A DNA stretch of 64,000 nucleotides from Romanomermis culicivorax (lineage: Eukaryota; Nematoda; Enoplea; Mermithida; Mermithidae). The notes beneath the pieces are model-generated. The model saw only the letters and a program-made list of their open reading frames with translations, made no database searches and was not told the DNA's origin. The DNA lies in contig CAWUHX010000004.1 of assembly GCA_963922205.1 (NCBI GenBank), positions 2,108,001 to 2,172,000 on the forward strand, written 5' to 3'. Below are positions 45,768-54,807 of the stretch, piece by piece (positions within the stretch are counted from its first letter, which is position 1; each line of letters starts with the position of its first letter). The position numbers were made by a program, and so were the translations under genes.

Positions 45768-46011
45768 AAAACACATAAAATGCAAAACATGAAAAATATT
45801 GTAGTTTTATTGTTATTGTACATTTCATCCTATTTTTTGCGTCGTCGTTTTTCATCATTGATCTGTGGAATTCAGATTCAGTGCAGTCCGATGCACAAAC
45901 AACGCCGCGTTTGTGTTTGAGATTCAAAAATTCCTCAGGCAATTGAACGAACTGCTCAAACAATTTTCAAACATCACAAATCGTTATTAGAGCAATTTTG
46001 TTTGTCCCCTA

Positions 46012-46910
46012 TACAGCAAAACTCAAAACAGCGATTCTCAATACAGCGCACAGTAAAAAGCTCTATGCAATAGAGAAGACGTGCAGATCATTTTTATAAT
46101 AAATATAGGTAAATTCAAATCGTTTTTGCTAGTTGAGATAGTATATTTCTAGTTGCATTTGGTCTGCCAAGTTTCACATGCTTTTGTGCTGCAGTTGCGG
46201 TAGGCCATTCCAAAATCACAAAAAAATTATCTGTCAGAAATACATTTTTGCGAAACGTTTGAAAAGAACAAAAGCAAAAAGTTATCATAAGGATTTCATT
46301 GAAGTTATTTTGTATGGAGCTTAATTTCAAAAAAATTAAATTAATGAAATAAACCAAAAAGAAAAAATCAAATAATATGAATTGAATAAAATAATTGAGC
46401 AGTAGAGGCGGAACAAAAAATAATAAGGAAAAACGAAAAGTAAAATAATGTAATAAGAAGTAGGTAAAAAATTGAACAAAAGTACACAACGTGATAAAAT
46501 TAAACAAAAAGTTACTCAAAATAAGAAGAATACAAAAAGGAATAAGTCGATAAAAGGAAAAAGAAACAAAAAACATGCTTCTAGATATGTTAATAATAAA
46601 CAAATCAGAATAAAAAAACTAATTTCGTGAAAACGCATGCTATAAAGCCATAATGTCCGAAATCAGGCGATTGGGGCCGAAGTGTGTGACAACCAGCACT
46701 CACAGATCGAAATGGAGGGTCAAATGGAAATGCGTCAAAACGTCTACCCAAGCCAATCTCCACTTTCTCATTCTAAAGATAACTTTTTGAAAATTCGTGA
46801 TTTTGAGAATCTGTTCTTATATTTCGCTGTTTTGAGAATCACTGTATTGAGACTTCGCTGTATAATGAGAATCACTGTTTTGGGAATCGCTGTATTGAGT
46901 TCCGCTGAAA
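46012..46910. mobile_element. Possible inverted-repeat element downstream of TOP3A
   Basis: CAAAACAGCGATTCTCAATA and CAGCG at about 46,018-46,045 are mirrored by several GAGAATC(A/G)CTGTTTTG and CGCTGTATTGAG copies at about 46,820-46,905. The interior has no clear gene. An AATAAA at 46,099-46,104 could serve as the TOP3A poly(A) signal. Confidence 0.4.
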
Positions 46911-47361
46911 ATGGGTGAAACCTTTGTAAATGTTTGTGACCCTTTTTCGAATTGTTTGAGGCGTCAGTGAATAAAAGAAAAACAACTGGGGATGCGTGTG
47001 TCAGAAGCTGACAAGAAGGTTAGTGGAGCCTGTTATGTCAAAAGTTAGGCGAATTCGTGCGGGCGTTCCTTTATCGAAGAACTTATTTGAAAAATAATTG
47101 TTATACGCAAATCGAGCGGCCCAACTGTGGGTTCCTGTAGTTTTATGGGAAGGTTCCATATCTATTGTCACGTGCCGCTCAATTCTCCAACGTCACGTGA
47201 TTCCGATCATGCCGACATTTTGTTATTTGTTTCATGTTTCGTTTATTACTCGATCATGCTTTTGTTTATTTCATTTTTACACATGCATTTTGTGTTCGTT
47301 TTTATATTTTTCATGCATTTCTATGTTTCGTTTTGTTGTATTTTTATTTCTTTACAAACGC

Positions 47362-47730
47362 GGGCTACAGTAGGCCCTTTAGCTAGAAACTTCCGCCAGT
47401 CGTGCTCCACGAGCACATGGCTATTTTTGGTGCGCTCCATGCACCTCTTATCATCAAAATTAGCGTCGTTTTTGTTACGCAAAAACGACTAGCTAAGAAG
47501 TTTTAGCTAAAGACGTTCATATGCTTAGCATAGGCACTGCAGTCGGCCTCAGTGCTAAACGCATGTGAACGAAAAAATGTCTATGTGCTCATAGGCATCT
47601 TCTGCATCGCGTCTAGCTGCAGAAGTTAGCTTGGGCGCCGAGAAACTCCGCCCAAGCTGCAGCTGTAGCCAAACATGTCCTTAAAAGGACATGTTTCTTT
47701 AGTTTTTCGCTCATTCTTGGGTTCACCAAG
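47362..47730 (+). promoter_or_regulatory. Stem-loop cascade within the LTR
   Basis: Successive perfect or near-perfect inverted repeats: GTGCTC/GAGCAC (47,402-47,416), GGTGC/GCACC (47,429-47,445), GTCGTTTTTG/CAAAAACGAC (47,465-47,489), TAGCTAA/TTAGCTA (47,490-47,509), a long imperfect hairpin with GTTCA/TGAAC base (47,515-47,571), CTATG/CATAG, CTTCTGCA/TGCAGAAG (47,599-47,625), AGCTTGGGCG/CGCCCAAGCT (47,628-47,658), AAACATGTCCTT/AAGGACATGTTT (47,671-47,696) and CTTGG/CCAAG. The 3' LTR keeps all of them at about 62,137-62,500. Role unknown; RNA structure is inferred. Confidence 0.7.
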
Positions 47731-48062
47731 CTTTCGTCCGGTTGTAACTCCGCGTCCGCCGCCCTTCCTCAAATTTGCATAATTTATTATACACCTGTGC
47801 GTCTGCCGCCTTATTACCAATAAATTTGCATAAATTTACCCGTGTTCACTGCATCCGCCGCTTACCGTCTACAGTACCCGCTGCCCATCAGTGCCAGGTG
47901 TCCGACCGCCCCCCGGTTCGTGAATTAGATCTTGGAGTACCGCCTCCCGCTCGCCGCCGCTCGCCGCTAGGATGTTTGTGGATCGCATCCCCGCCCCAGT
48001 GCCAGAAGACCGAAAGTATCCAGGGACTTGCCGCCCGATTGGCCGAATCGCTTGAGAAACAG

Positions 48063-48075
48063 GACTAGGTGAGTT
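48063..48075 (+). promoter_or_regulatory. Candidate 5' splice donor in LTR
   Basis: GACTAG|GTGAGTTT fits the donor consensus (GT at 48,069-48,070). It is the best visible donor upstream of gag, and could feed acceptors at 54,012 and 54,792. Confidence 0.45.
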
Positions 48076-48595
48076 TTCTCAGGGGATTATTGTTATTTGT
48101 GGGGTATTTGTTGGGGAATCCTTCCTAAGTCGGTTTCCCAAGTCTTCCACAGATAAGTAGGGCCTCCACCTCTCAGGTTCGGGCAAAAAGGGGCTGTCTG
48201 GTTCATAACTGGGTTCCAAAAATTAGGTCATTTTACGGGTGACCCTGTCCCCACTCTCACTGAATAGGACTCGGGGATTGTCGCACCTAGCCTGGCAGCG
48301 TTGTCCATTACCCTACAGCAAGACCCCAAGGACAACACAAGAGAACCAACTATAGACCTCTCTATAGCCACCATTCGCCAGGTTAGGCCCCAACGCCATT
48401 TAGGGAAGCCTGGGGAAAATGCCAGTATCCATCAGGAGTCACAGCCTATTACTCACCGTAATAGGATCAATCTGATATGGTTCACCATCAATGTGACGTC
48501 TAAAACACGGTATCACCTGATGAGATACCCAAACCTCCCCAGCTCTCCCAAACCCACATGTCATACACGTGACATGGATGGCGCAACATGTGACA

Positions 48596-48612
48596 TGGCG
48601 AGGCTGGAAAAT
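48596..48612 (+). promoter_or_regulatory. Primer-binding site candidate
   Basis: TGGCGAGGCTGG starts exactly one base after the 5' LTR. TGG complements the CCA end of a tRNA, as expected. I could not identify which tRNA has CCAGCCTCG next to CCA. Confidence 0.5.
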
Positions 48613-48613
48613 C

Positions 48614-48970
48614 GACCTTAAGTCTGGCACTCGCCCTTAAGTGCAAAAACTTCACCCTTGGGTCGGAACTACCCCCAGGTCGGGTCAATTCCCATTTTAA
48701 GTCGGACAAGCCCCCTTAAAATCGGGTACTAGCCATCCAATAAGTCGGAGACCCCCCAAATTCAGCTTTACTGCCTAATGGGTCGGGAATGTCCCTTATT
48801 TCGGATTACCGCTACTGTTGGTCGGAAACCTCCCCTCAAGTCGCGTGTTATTACTGTAAGTCGGAAATTTTTCCCGTGCCATCGAGAGTTATTACTGTAG
48901 GTCGGGAATTTATCCCTTAACATCAAGTTTAATTACTGTAAGACGGGATTTGCCCTTACGAGTGATCTAA
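48614..48970 (+). repeat. GTCGG-word array in leader
   Basis: About ten degenerate units contain (T)AAGTCGGnA followed by a C-run (CCCTTA). Several share TTATTACTGTA(A/G)GTCGG. It is directly downstream of the primer-binding site. Confidence 0.6.
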
Positions 48971-49009
48971 ATGTGATCTACATGTGTATATAATTATCTC
49001 ATGCGTGTG

Positions 49010-49110
49010 TATTACCCTCTCTGAGTAATAAATTCCCCCTGAGTCGAGTTATTTATCCCCAGAGTCGAGTTCAATGCCCCAGAGTTGAGTAATATATCGA
49101 GTATTCTGTA
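49010..49110 (+). repeat. GAGTCGAGTT short repeats
   Basis: CTGAGTCGAGTTATTTATCC, CAGAGTCGAGTTCAATGCCC and CAGAGTTGAGTAAT occur in tandem. Confidence 0.5.
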
Positions 49111-49595
49111 TTTCTCCTCTGATTAATTCTGTACATTCTGCATACTTAATCTGTGTTGTAAACTACCTTATCTGTCTCTTTTCCCTTATTCCCCCCTTCT
49201 CTAATCCTGGGTGGTATACTGTTGCCCTCCGGGTGGGTGCCGTTACAGTACGCCTGTGCCCATTCCCGTACTGTAACTACAGTATACCCATACGCAGGTA
49301 CTGGTATCACAGCTGTAGGGGTTGACGGCCTCTCCGGACTGTCGGTGGTCCATGACCCAACGATACCGTACACCCTCCACATATGATTCTGGACGTCATA
49401 CGTGGCTGCGATCTGTTAATTGTGTACAGTATTTTTGTATGTCGGCGGAAACTGTCGGAATTGCTCAATTTTCCGGCCCCAAAAATTTTACACCCACTGT
49501 TTACACATTTAACACGCGTATGTCCAAATCTCGTATTCCCCGTCTTTGGTTATTTTTCCCTCCATTTCTTTTTCTCGGTCATCTGGGTGGTGGGA

Positions 49596-49615
49596 AAAAA
49601 AAAAAAAAAAAAAAT
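49596..49615 (+). repeat. Poly(A) run in leader
   Basis: About 19 consecutive A residues interrupt the leader. It may be an old insertion tail or slippage. Confidence 0.6.
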
Positions 49616-49745
49616 TGACGCCACCGCTACAGTATGACAACCTTACGTAAGTTTCTCTCTTCTCCATTTCTACTTACCGTAAGGTCTGTTTCTTCTACTT
49701 TCCGGTTGTTGCATCTAGAACATAAACTTTACAGGTCATGCTCTT

Positions 49746-50446
49746 TGACATCAGCAAAGACAACGTTACGGGTTGTTGTTGTTGTGTGGTTCAACCCCAC
49801 GGATGCAACCACTGACGTCTGCAACAGCCGCTTCACTTGCTGTTGCTTTAAGGGGTGGGTAGCCCTCCGGGTTCTACTCCTGACATCAGCAACAGACATT
49901 ACGTGTTGTTGTTTAAGTTAACACTCCTGCAGTAATGACTTCTGACGTCTGCAACAGCTGAAGGTAACGTTGTTGCAACAGGTTCGGCTGGTTCTCTGCA
50001 CCCCATCTGTGACGTCAGCAATGGTGACGCACCGTGTCACTATTCAAAGATGTGCAGGTCTTACGGGTGCCACATCTGACGTCTGCAACAACTGCATCTC
50101 ATGTCATTGACTTAAGGTATCAGACCCTCGGTTCCACCTTCTGACGTCAGCAACGGCACCATCACGTGTTGCTGTATACCGATAGTTGGCTTCAGGGCCC
50201 TATTGCTGACGTCAGCAATGACAATGTATCATGCTCTCGCAGCAGGAATTGAGGTCACATGATCCTATTTCTGACCTCCGCAACGGTAACATTACGTGCT
50301 ACTGCAGGGGTTTTGCTGGCCTTAGGCACTCACCCCTGGCGTCTGCAACCGCGACATGATACTTGAATACTCTTATCCCAGGCACCTGCAGTCAGCACCA
50401 AGGTCATGTGTCGGTCCATACCCCCTACCTTTTGACGTCAGCACCA
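49746..50446 (+). promoter_or_regulatory. ~66-bp periodic array with TGACGTC(A/T)GCAAC core
   Basis: The core starts at 49,746, 49,813, 49,881, 49,943, 50,010, 50,077, 50,142, 50,207, 50,272 and 50,337 (steps 62-68), then about 50,433, with an outlier at 50,773. The cores stay conserved while spacers diverge. Several contain TGACGTCA, the CRE/ATF bZIP palindrome. Many units also carry TGTTG(C/T)TG about 20 nt later, which could pair with GCAACA. A spaced protein-binding array or a repeated RNA hairpin are both possible. Confidence 0.75.
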
Positions 50447-50989
50447 GGTTACTGTCGGTTCTATGAGTATTCCACTTGAGGTGTAGGTGGTCGCTGGCGC
50501 ATGGTCCTATCACCTACCTCTCTTGTCAAAGGGTTTGTGTGTGTCTGGGGGCTGATGCCTGGGAAACATCGGTCCACATATATACGCCACCTGAGATGCT
50601 CTCTAGCCTGCGTACTGATCAGGTTGTCCGCCCGGGTAGCGGCACTGTTGATCAGCACGTGGCTGTTTTCAAGCTTTAACTGCAGGTTTGAACGAGTTAC
50701 ACTCGGCCTCAGCTGGGTTGGTTGTTTGACTCATGTAGACAGCAGGCATTTGCAGTCAGTACTGCCTGTGTCTGACGTCTGCAAGGGCTCAGCAACCTTC
50801 TTGTAAATTTTTTTTTATCTAAATTTACTCATTCTCTTTCATCTCATCGAGCTGTCATACATAGATCTTCTTTAGTGTCCCCGCCGTAGTGGTTCCCGAG
50901 GGACCACGGCACAGCCTCTGGTTGGGCCTAGAGTGTATAGGACCCCCTGTCATATTTCATTCACTCGAACGCCTTCGTTAACTGGCTTA

Positions 50990-51680
50990 ACGATGCCCGC
51001 GCTAGAGTCGCCACTGACCCAGAGTCCGCCTCCGTGGTCCACCCCTGTTAGTCATGTAAAATAATGGGCACCGTTGAGTCCGCCTCAGCGAAGGTATTGA
51101 GTACGCCTCGATACATAACTGCGTCCGCCTCAGTTATTTTACACTCATATTCACCCAGGGACACCTTGTACCCGTGATCCCTTAGATGTTTTCGGGTGCG
51201 CCCTCAAGACATCCAGAGTAATTCATTTTAACTGACTGAGTGTGTCAGAATAGCACCCTTGGTACCCGTGCTCCTTCTCTCTTTCACTGTGTGACCTGCG
51301 AGCCTCAGTTCATCTCAGTGATCAGCAACCCGGCCACCAGCTGTATATAATACTCCTGGAGAGTGTCCGTTCTGTTCGGAATGCGGGCTCCCGTTTCAGA
51401 CACGGCTGTAAGTTACTTGCGAATGTCGTCCAACACGGAACCTCTGTATAGTCCATCTCACTGTGCAGAGATCGCAATCACTCCTGGCGAGTGAGGCCCG
51501 TTGCGTAACTGCGCGACCCCTTTGCGTAACTGGGTTTGTAAATTAGTTCTGACCCTATTTATTGCTCCCTCTTAAGTTCATTTTCAGTTGACCCCATCCT
51601 TTTCACTTTATGCCACTTTATGCGCTACTCCTGGTGAGTAGGATCTTGCCGGCTACGAGTCCGCCTCGCCCCAAGGTTTG
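50990..51680 (+). repeat. GAGTCCGCCTC words in leader
   Basis: GAGTCCGCCTC(C/A/G) recurs at about 51,020, 51,075 and 51,658, with CGTCCGCCTCAG at about 51,120. The rest of the leader up to gag shows only short ORFs. Confidence 0.4.
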
Positions 51681-52241
51681 TAAACTAGTACAGCGGTCGA
51701 ACCTCCAGGAAAAATCCCTCCTGAGCGGGTTCATCCGTCATCTTACTCCTCGGCCGGTAAACCGCCTTTTCTCTCCTTCTCTTTATTCTTCTGTCCTTTT
51801 TGGCTATTCTATTCGCCGGGTCCAGGCCCCAACTCTACATTTTTGGTCGGGATCGATTCCCCCACATCTCAGGCCGTGCCTCTGTCCATCACGGGCGACC
51901 AGATAAATTCCCTTCTGCGTCACCCTGGTGTACTCTGATCTTGCATCTTACAATCCTATTCCATTCTAGCTCCCTTTTCGTGGTCGCTAGTCTTAAGCTA
52001 AATCAAGTTTACGTCACAAATGCCGTCGCGCACTCGTTTTCCGAATTCACGCGCTCTTTCGCCGCGAATTCAAAAGTAGTACTCACTTTCATTTTACACA
52101 ATAGAGACACCCCGTCGTTCCTGCCATCTCAGTACCCAGCCTGTACAGACCAGTGAGCCGCTCTCTATTCAATTTGACTTAATTGCTTCACGGGCAAGGA
52201 CGTCTGTTCTAACCACCTTACGGGAAAACGAACCCTCGGAC

Positions 52242-53981
52242 ATGAAGTCGGAAGCTGATCTCCCTTCACAGATCGAGAACAAGGTCCAAGCAGCATTTGA
52301 GAATGCTCTTGGACCCCTCAACCAAAAGTTAGAGGCCATGAATGGTTGGAGGCACCCTCCCGTGTCCAGCTTTATGGCCCCTCCCACCTTCTCCGGTGCT
52401 TTTGGTGAGTCTATCACTGATTTTATGTCGCATCTTACTCGTTTCTTTACACTCCAGGGTGTGAGCGAAACGGATCATGCGTATAAAATCGCCTTTCTGG
52501 AGTCATGCCTCACGGGTCCTGCTCTTGCCTCCTACCGGGACTTCAGCAGCAGCACTCCAATACCTACCCGCTACGAAGAGTTTACGGCTTTTCTACGGAG
52601 AGATTTTCCGGTAGGGCGCGACCCTGATCTGCATCAGCAGCTGATCCAAGATCGACTGCAGAAGCCGACAGAGTCCGCGATAGTCTACCTTGAGCACCTC
52701 AAGAGACTATCCAGGGTAGCGTATCCAGATCTCGCGACGGATGTCAGAGATTCTATCGTCAAAGCTATCTTTCTGCGAGGATTGAAACCGGTCCTCCGAG
52801 ATAGTATCAAGTTTAGGGAGTTTACGACTCTTGAAGAGACACTCAAGGCAGCCTGTTACGCAGAATCCCAAATCTTTCGGGACGAGATCCGGTACACTGC
52901 TCCATCTAACGCCGTTTTCTCTTCAGAACCTAAACACGCCGGATATAATCCGGATATGCCTAACAGAAGCGCAAACGGTCGTCAGAGCAACGCTCAAACG
53001 TCGTCATCCTCCGCCGATGAGGTTCCCCGCTTGAAACAGGAAATGGCCAGGCTCACGGCCCACGTAGCGAAGCTCACGGCCCAGCAACATGCACCAGCGC
53101 CAATCCAACAGACGCCGCCTCCACAGCCTTCGACACCAAATCAGTCCGCCGGGCAACGCTCGTGGGGAGCACACCTTCAAACGTGCTCCTTCCACGGACT
53201 GTGTACACATAGCGACGCCGACTGCCGGGCCCAGCGTCCCACCGGTGCCGCTCCCGGTAACAACGCCGCTAACGGTGGTCGCTGTTATTTTTGCCGTACA
53301 CGTGCCCACCCCACGGACCGATGTGATAGGCCATGCCCTCATTGTCGTCAAGTGCGAGTGCACCGATCAACTGCCTGTCTGCAGCGCAATCCGGCAAACT
53401 CGGGTGAGAATGTCTACCAAGATACTGGTTATTCTTCCCAGGGGACAAATGTGTATCACCAGAGAAATGGTTATCACCCTCCTAACGGGATGGGAAACCA
53501 ATATCGGCAGCCCATACGTCGCAACAATGCCGTTGGGGCTACCGATGGCCCTCCTCATCCAGATCCCCTTGACCTAGATGATGAGGCACTCGCTGAACAC
53601 CTGACAGATTCTTCACAACAGTGTTATCCTGTCTGCGTAATCAGTATTGGATTTTCAGTGGTCCAAGCAGCCCAGGTACCCGTACCAATAAATGTATCGG
53701 ACATACCGCTGCCACCACCACCACCAAAGTATGGGATGCCGGTCACTCTGGACCCCTCGACGACACCGCAGTTTGTTGGCCACGCTAACATCCTCGCATC
53801 GTATCGCATCCCCAAAATTAAGACTGCCGAGCCAGCTCCAGAACACGACGTCTTCGGCGCCACCGGCCCGCATCGTCCCTCCAGGACCACCGCCTTCGAT
53901 CCCCACGGATTCGGCTACAGAAGTCCTCGACCAGGTCGAGCCCATGAATTTGTCAGGTATACTACCTTCTTCTTCAGGTGA
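52242..53981 (+). CDS. gag: Gag polyprotein
   Basis: A 579-codon frame from ATG. Gag assembles the particle and packages the RNA. Residues about 45-235 follow the retrotransposon capsid pattern (APPTFSGAFGESITDF, LESCLTGPALASYRDF, FLRGLKPVLRD). A short coiled-coil (VPRLKQEMARLTAHVAKL) follows. The nucleic-acid-binding part has CSFHGLCTHSDADC at about 315 and two zinc knuckles, CYFCRTRAHPTDRC (348-361) and CPHCRQVRVHRSTAC (365-379). The annotated C-terminus ends at TGA 53,979-53,981. From about 53,850 the more protein-like reading is one frame over, so the true Gag end may differ through a frameshift or splice. Confidence 0.9.
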   Translation: MKSEADLPSQIENKVQAAFENALGPLNQKLEAMNGWRHPPVSSFMAPPTFSGAFGESITDFMSHLTRFFTLQGVSETDHAYKIAFLESCLTGPALASYRDFSSSTPIPTRYEEFTAFLRRDFPVGRDPDLHQQLIQDRLQKPTESAIVYLEHLKRLSRVAYPDLATDVRDSIVKAIFLRGLKPVLRDSIKFREFTTLEETLKAACYAESQIFRDEIRYTAPSNAVFSSEPKHAGYNPDMPNRSANGRQSNAQTSSSSADEVPRLKQEMARLTAHVAKLTAQQHAPAPIQQTPPPQPSTPNQSAGQRSWGAHLQTCSFHGLCTHSDADCRAQRPTGAAPGNNAANGGRCYFCRTRAHPTDRCDRPCPHCRQVRVHRSTACLQRNPANSGENVYQDTGYSSQGTNVYHQRNGYHPPNGMGNQYRQPIRRNNAVGATDGPPHPDPLDLDDEALAEHLTDSSQQCYPVCVISIGFSVVQAAQVPVPINVSDIPLPPPPPKYGMPVTLDPSTTPQFVGHANILASYRIPKIKTAEPAPEHDVFGATGPHRPSRTTAFDPHGFGYRSPRPGRAHEFVRYTTFFFR

Positions 53982-54011
53982 TCCTAGAGTAGGAACCAGA
54001 AATCTATCTCA

Positions 54012-54779
54012 GTCCACGACTCTATCGATTTCTTGTTCACAGCGCCATCGCCCATCCAAGACGCGATGTTGGCCATCTGGTCAGTTGACCTGGCCAAGAA
54101 ATACCCGCATTTGCCGTGGACCCTGCTCAACGAGCCATCGCATGTCGAAGCGCTCACGGCCGCCGATGTGGTGCTTGCGGCACCTGTTTCAATGCGACTC
54201 TTACGACCCGACGTTGCCCGACGGGCACTCGAGTTCAGTCCCAATGGGACTATCACAATCTCGCCCGTCGAGAAGTTCTTATTGGACGGGGAGCCATCCT
54301 CGCCTTCGGTCGATGCCGTCCACCGAGCAGTCGAACAGGCCAGTCGGATCCTCCTGCCTGCTGTCGCCGCTACATCACCGACAGCAGCGCCCCCTGTTGC
54401 CGCGACATCGCCAACAAAAATGGACATTACTGCTTCCTCGCCCCCGGCCAAGGAACCCGCAAATGATCCTACACCGCTGGCAACAGCCCAAAATACCTCG
54501 TCGGCAACAGCCCAAGCCTAATCGCCGGCGCCAGCCCAAGCGACATCTCCGACCGCTGCGACCAAGTCGCCCGTCGTCGAACACATGGCCGTCGACGAGA
54601 CCTTACGTCCGGTTAACGAAGATGTCAGCATCGTTGAGGAATCTCCGTTCCCAATGGCAGTCGCCCCACGGTCGCCAAAAATCGGTATCCTCCGGGAAAT
54701 CCACCCGTGTGGTGGATTGGTTCTCGATTTCCCCGGCCAGGAACCCATCTCGTCCAACAGCGACGAAGAAGAAATCTGA
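54012..54779 (+). pseudogene. ORF X, unknown accessory protein, one in-frame stop
   Basis: The gag-frame reading from about 54,012 has ordinary protein composition: [37 protein letters not shown] and a [17 protein letters not shown] helix. An Ala/Pro/Thr-rich repeat region ([18 protein letters not shown]) and an acidic end (SSNSDEEEI) follow. A TAA at 54,519-54,521 interrupts it, and the frame then continues to 54,779. A 56-nt GT-AG segment (53,957-54,012) would join the upstream other-frame reading (DQVEPMNLS) to it in phase. I recognise no family. It could be a Gag extension, an accessory gene or a decayed domain. Confidence 0.45.
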
Positions 54780-54792
54780 CACTGCTCCTCAG
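54780..54792 (+). promoter_or_regulatory. Candidate 3' splice acceptor before env-pol
   Basis: CACTGCTCCTCAG|GCC, with AG at 54,791-54,792, 15 nt before the env-pol ATG. With a donor in the LTR it would give a spliced env-pol mRNA. Confidence 0.4.
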
Positions 54793-54807
54793 GCCAGATT
54801 TGTGAAA

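Larger units (their letters stand above)
47166..48595 (+). repeat. 5' LTR
   Basis: 1,430 bp, TGTCAC...GTGACA. It contains CACGTG near its start, a cascade of stem-loops (47,362-47,730), AATAAA at 47,819-47,824 and a strong splice donor at 48,069. Confidence 0.93.

Noticed and set aside
49746-50446. CRISPR-like array
   Set aside because: Regular spacing and a conserved core superficially resemble a CRISPR, but the core is only about 13 bp, the context is a eukaryotic retrotransposon and no cas genes exist.
53984-54451. 155-aa minus-strand ORF opposite ORF X
   Set aside because: It is a compositional shadow of the GC-rich plus-strand coding region and has no recognisable domain or start context.
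54100-54700. Arginine-rich Rev/Tat-like peptide in the env-pol frame upstream of the env ATG
   Set aside because: The Arg/Pro/Gln runs are what the Ala/Pro/Thr/Gln codons of the other frame give when shifted. Only the length of the open frame is notable.
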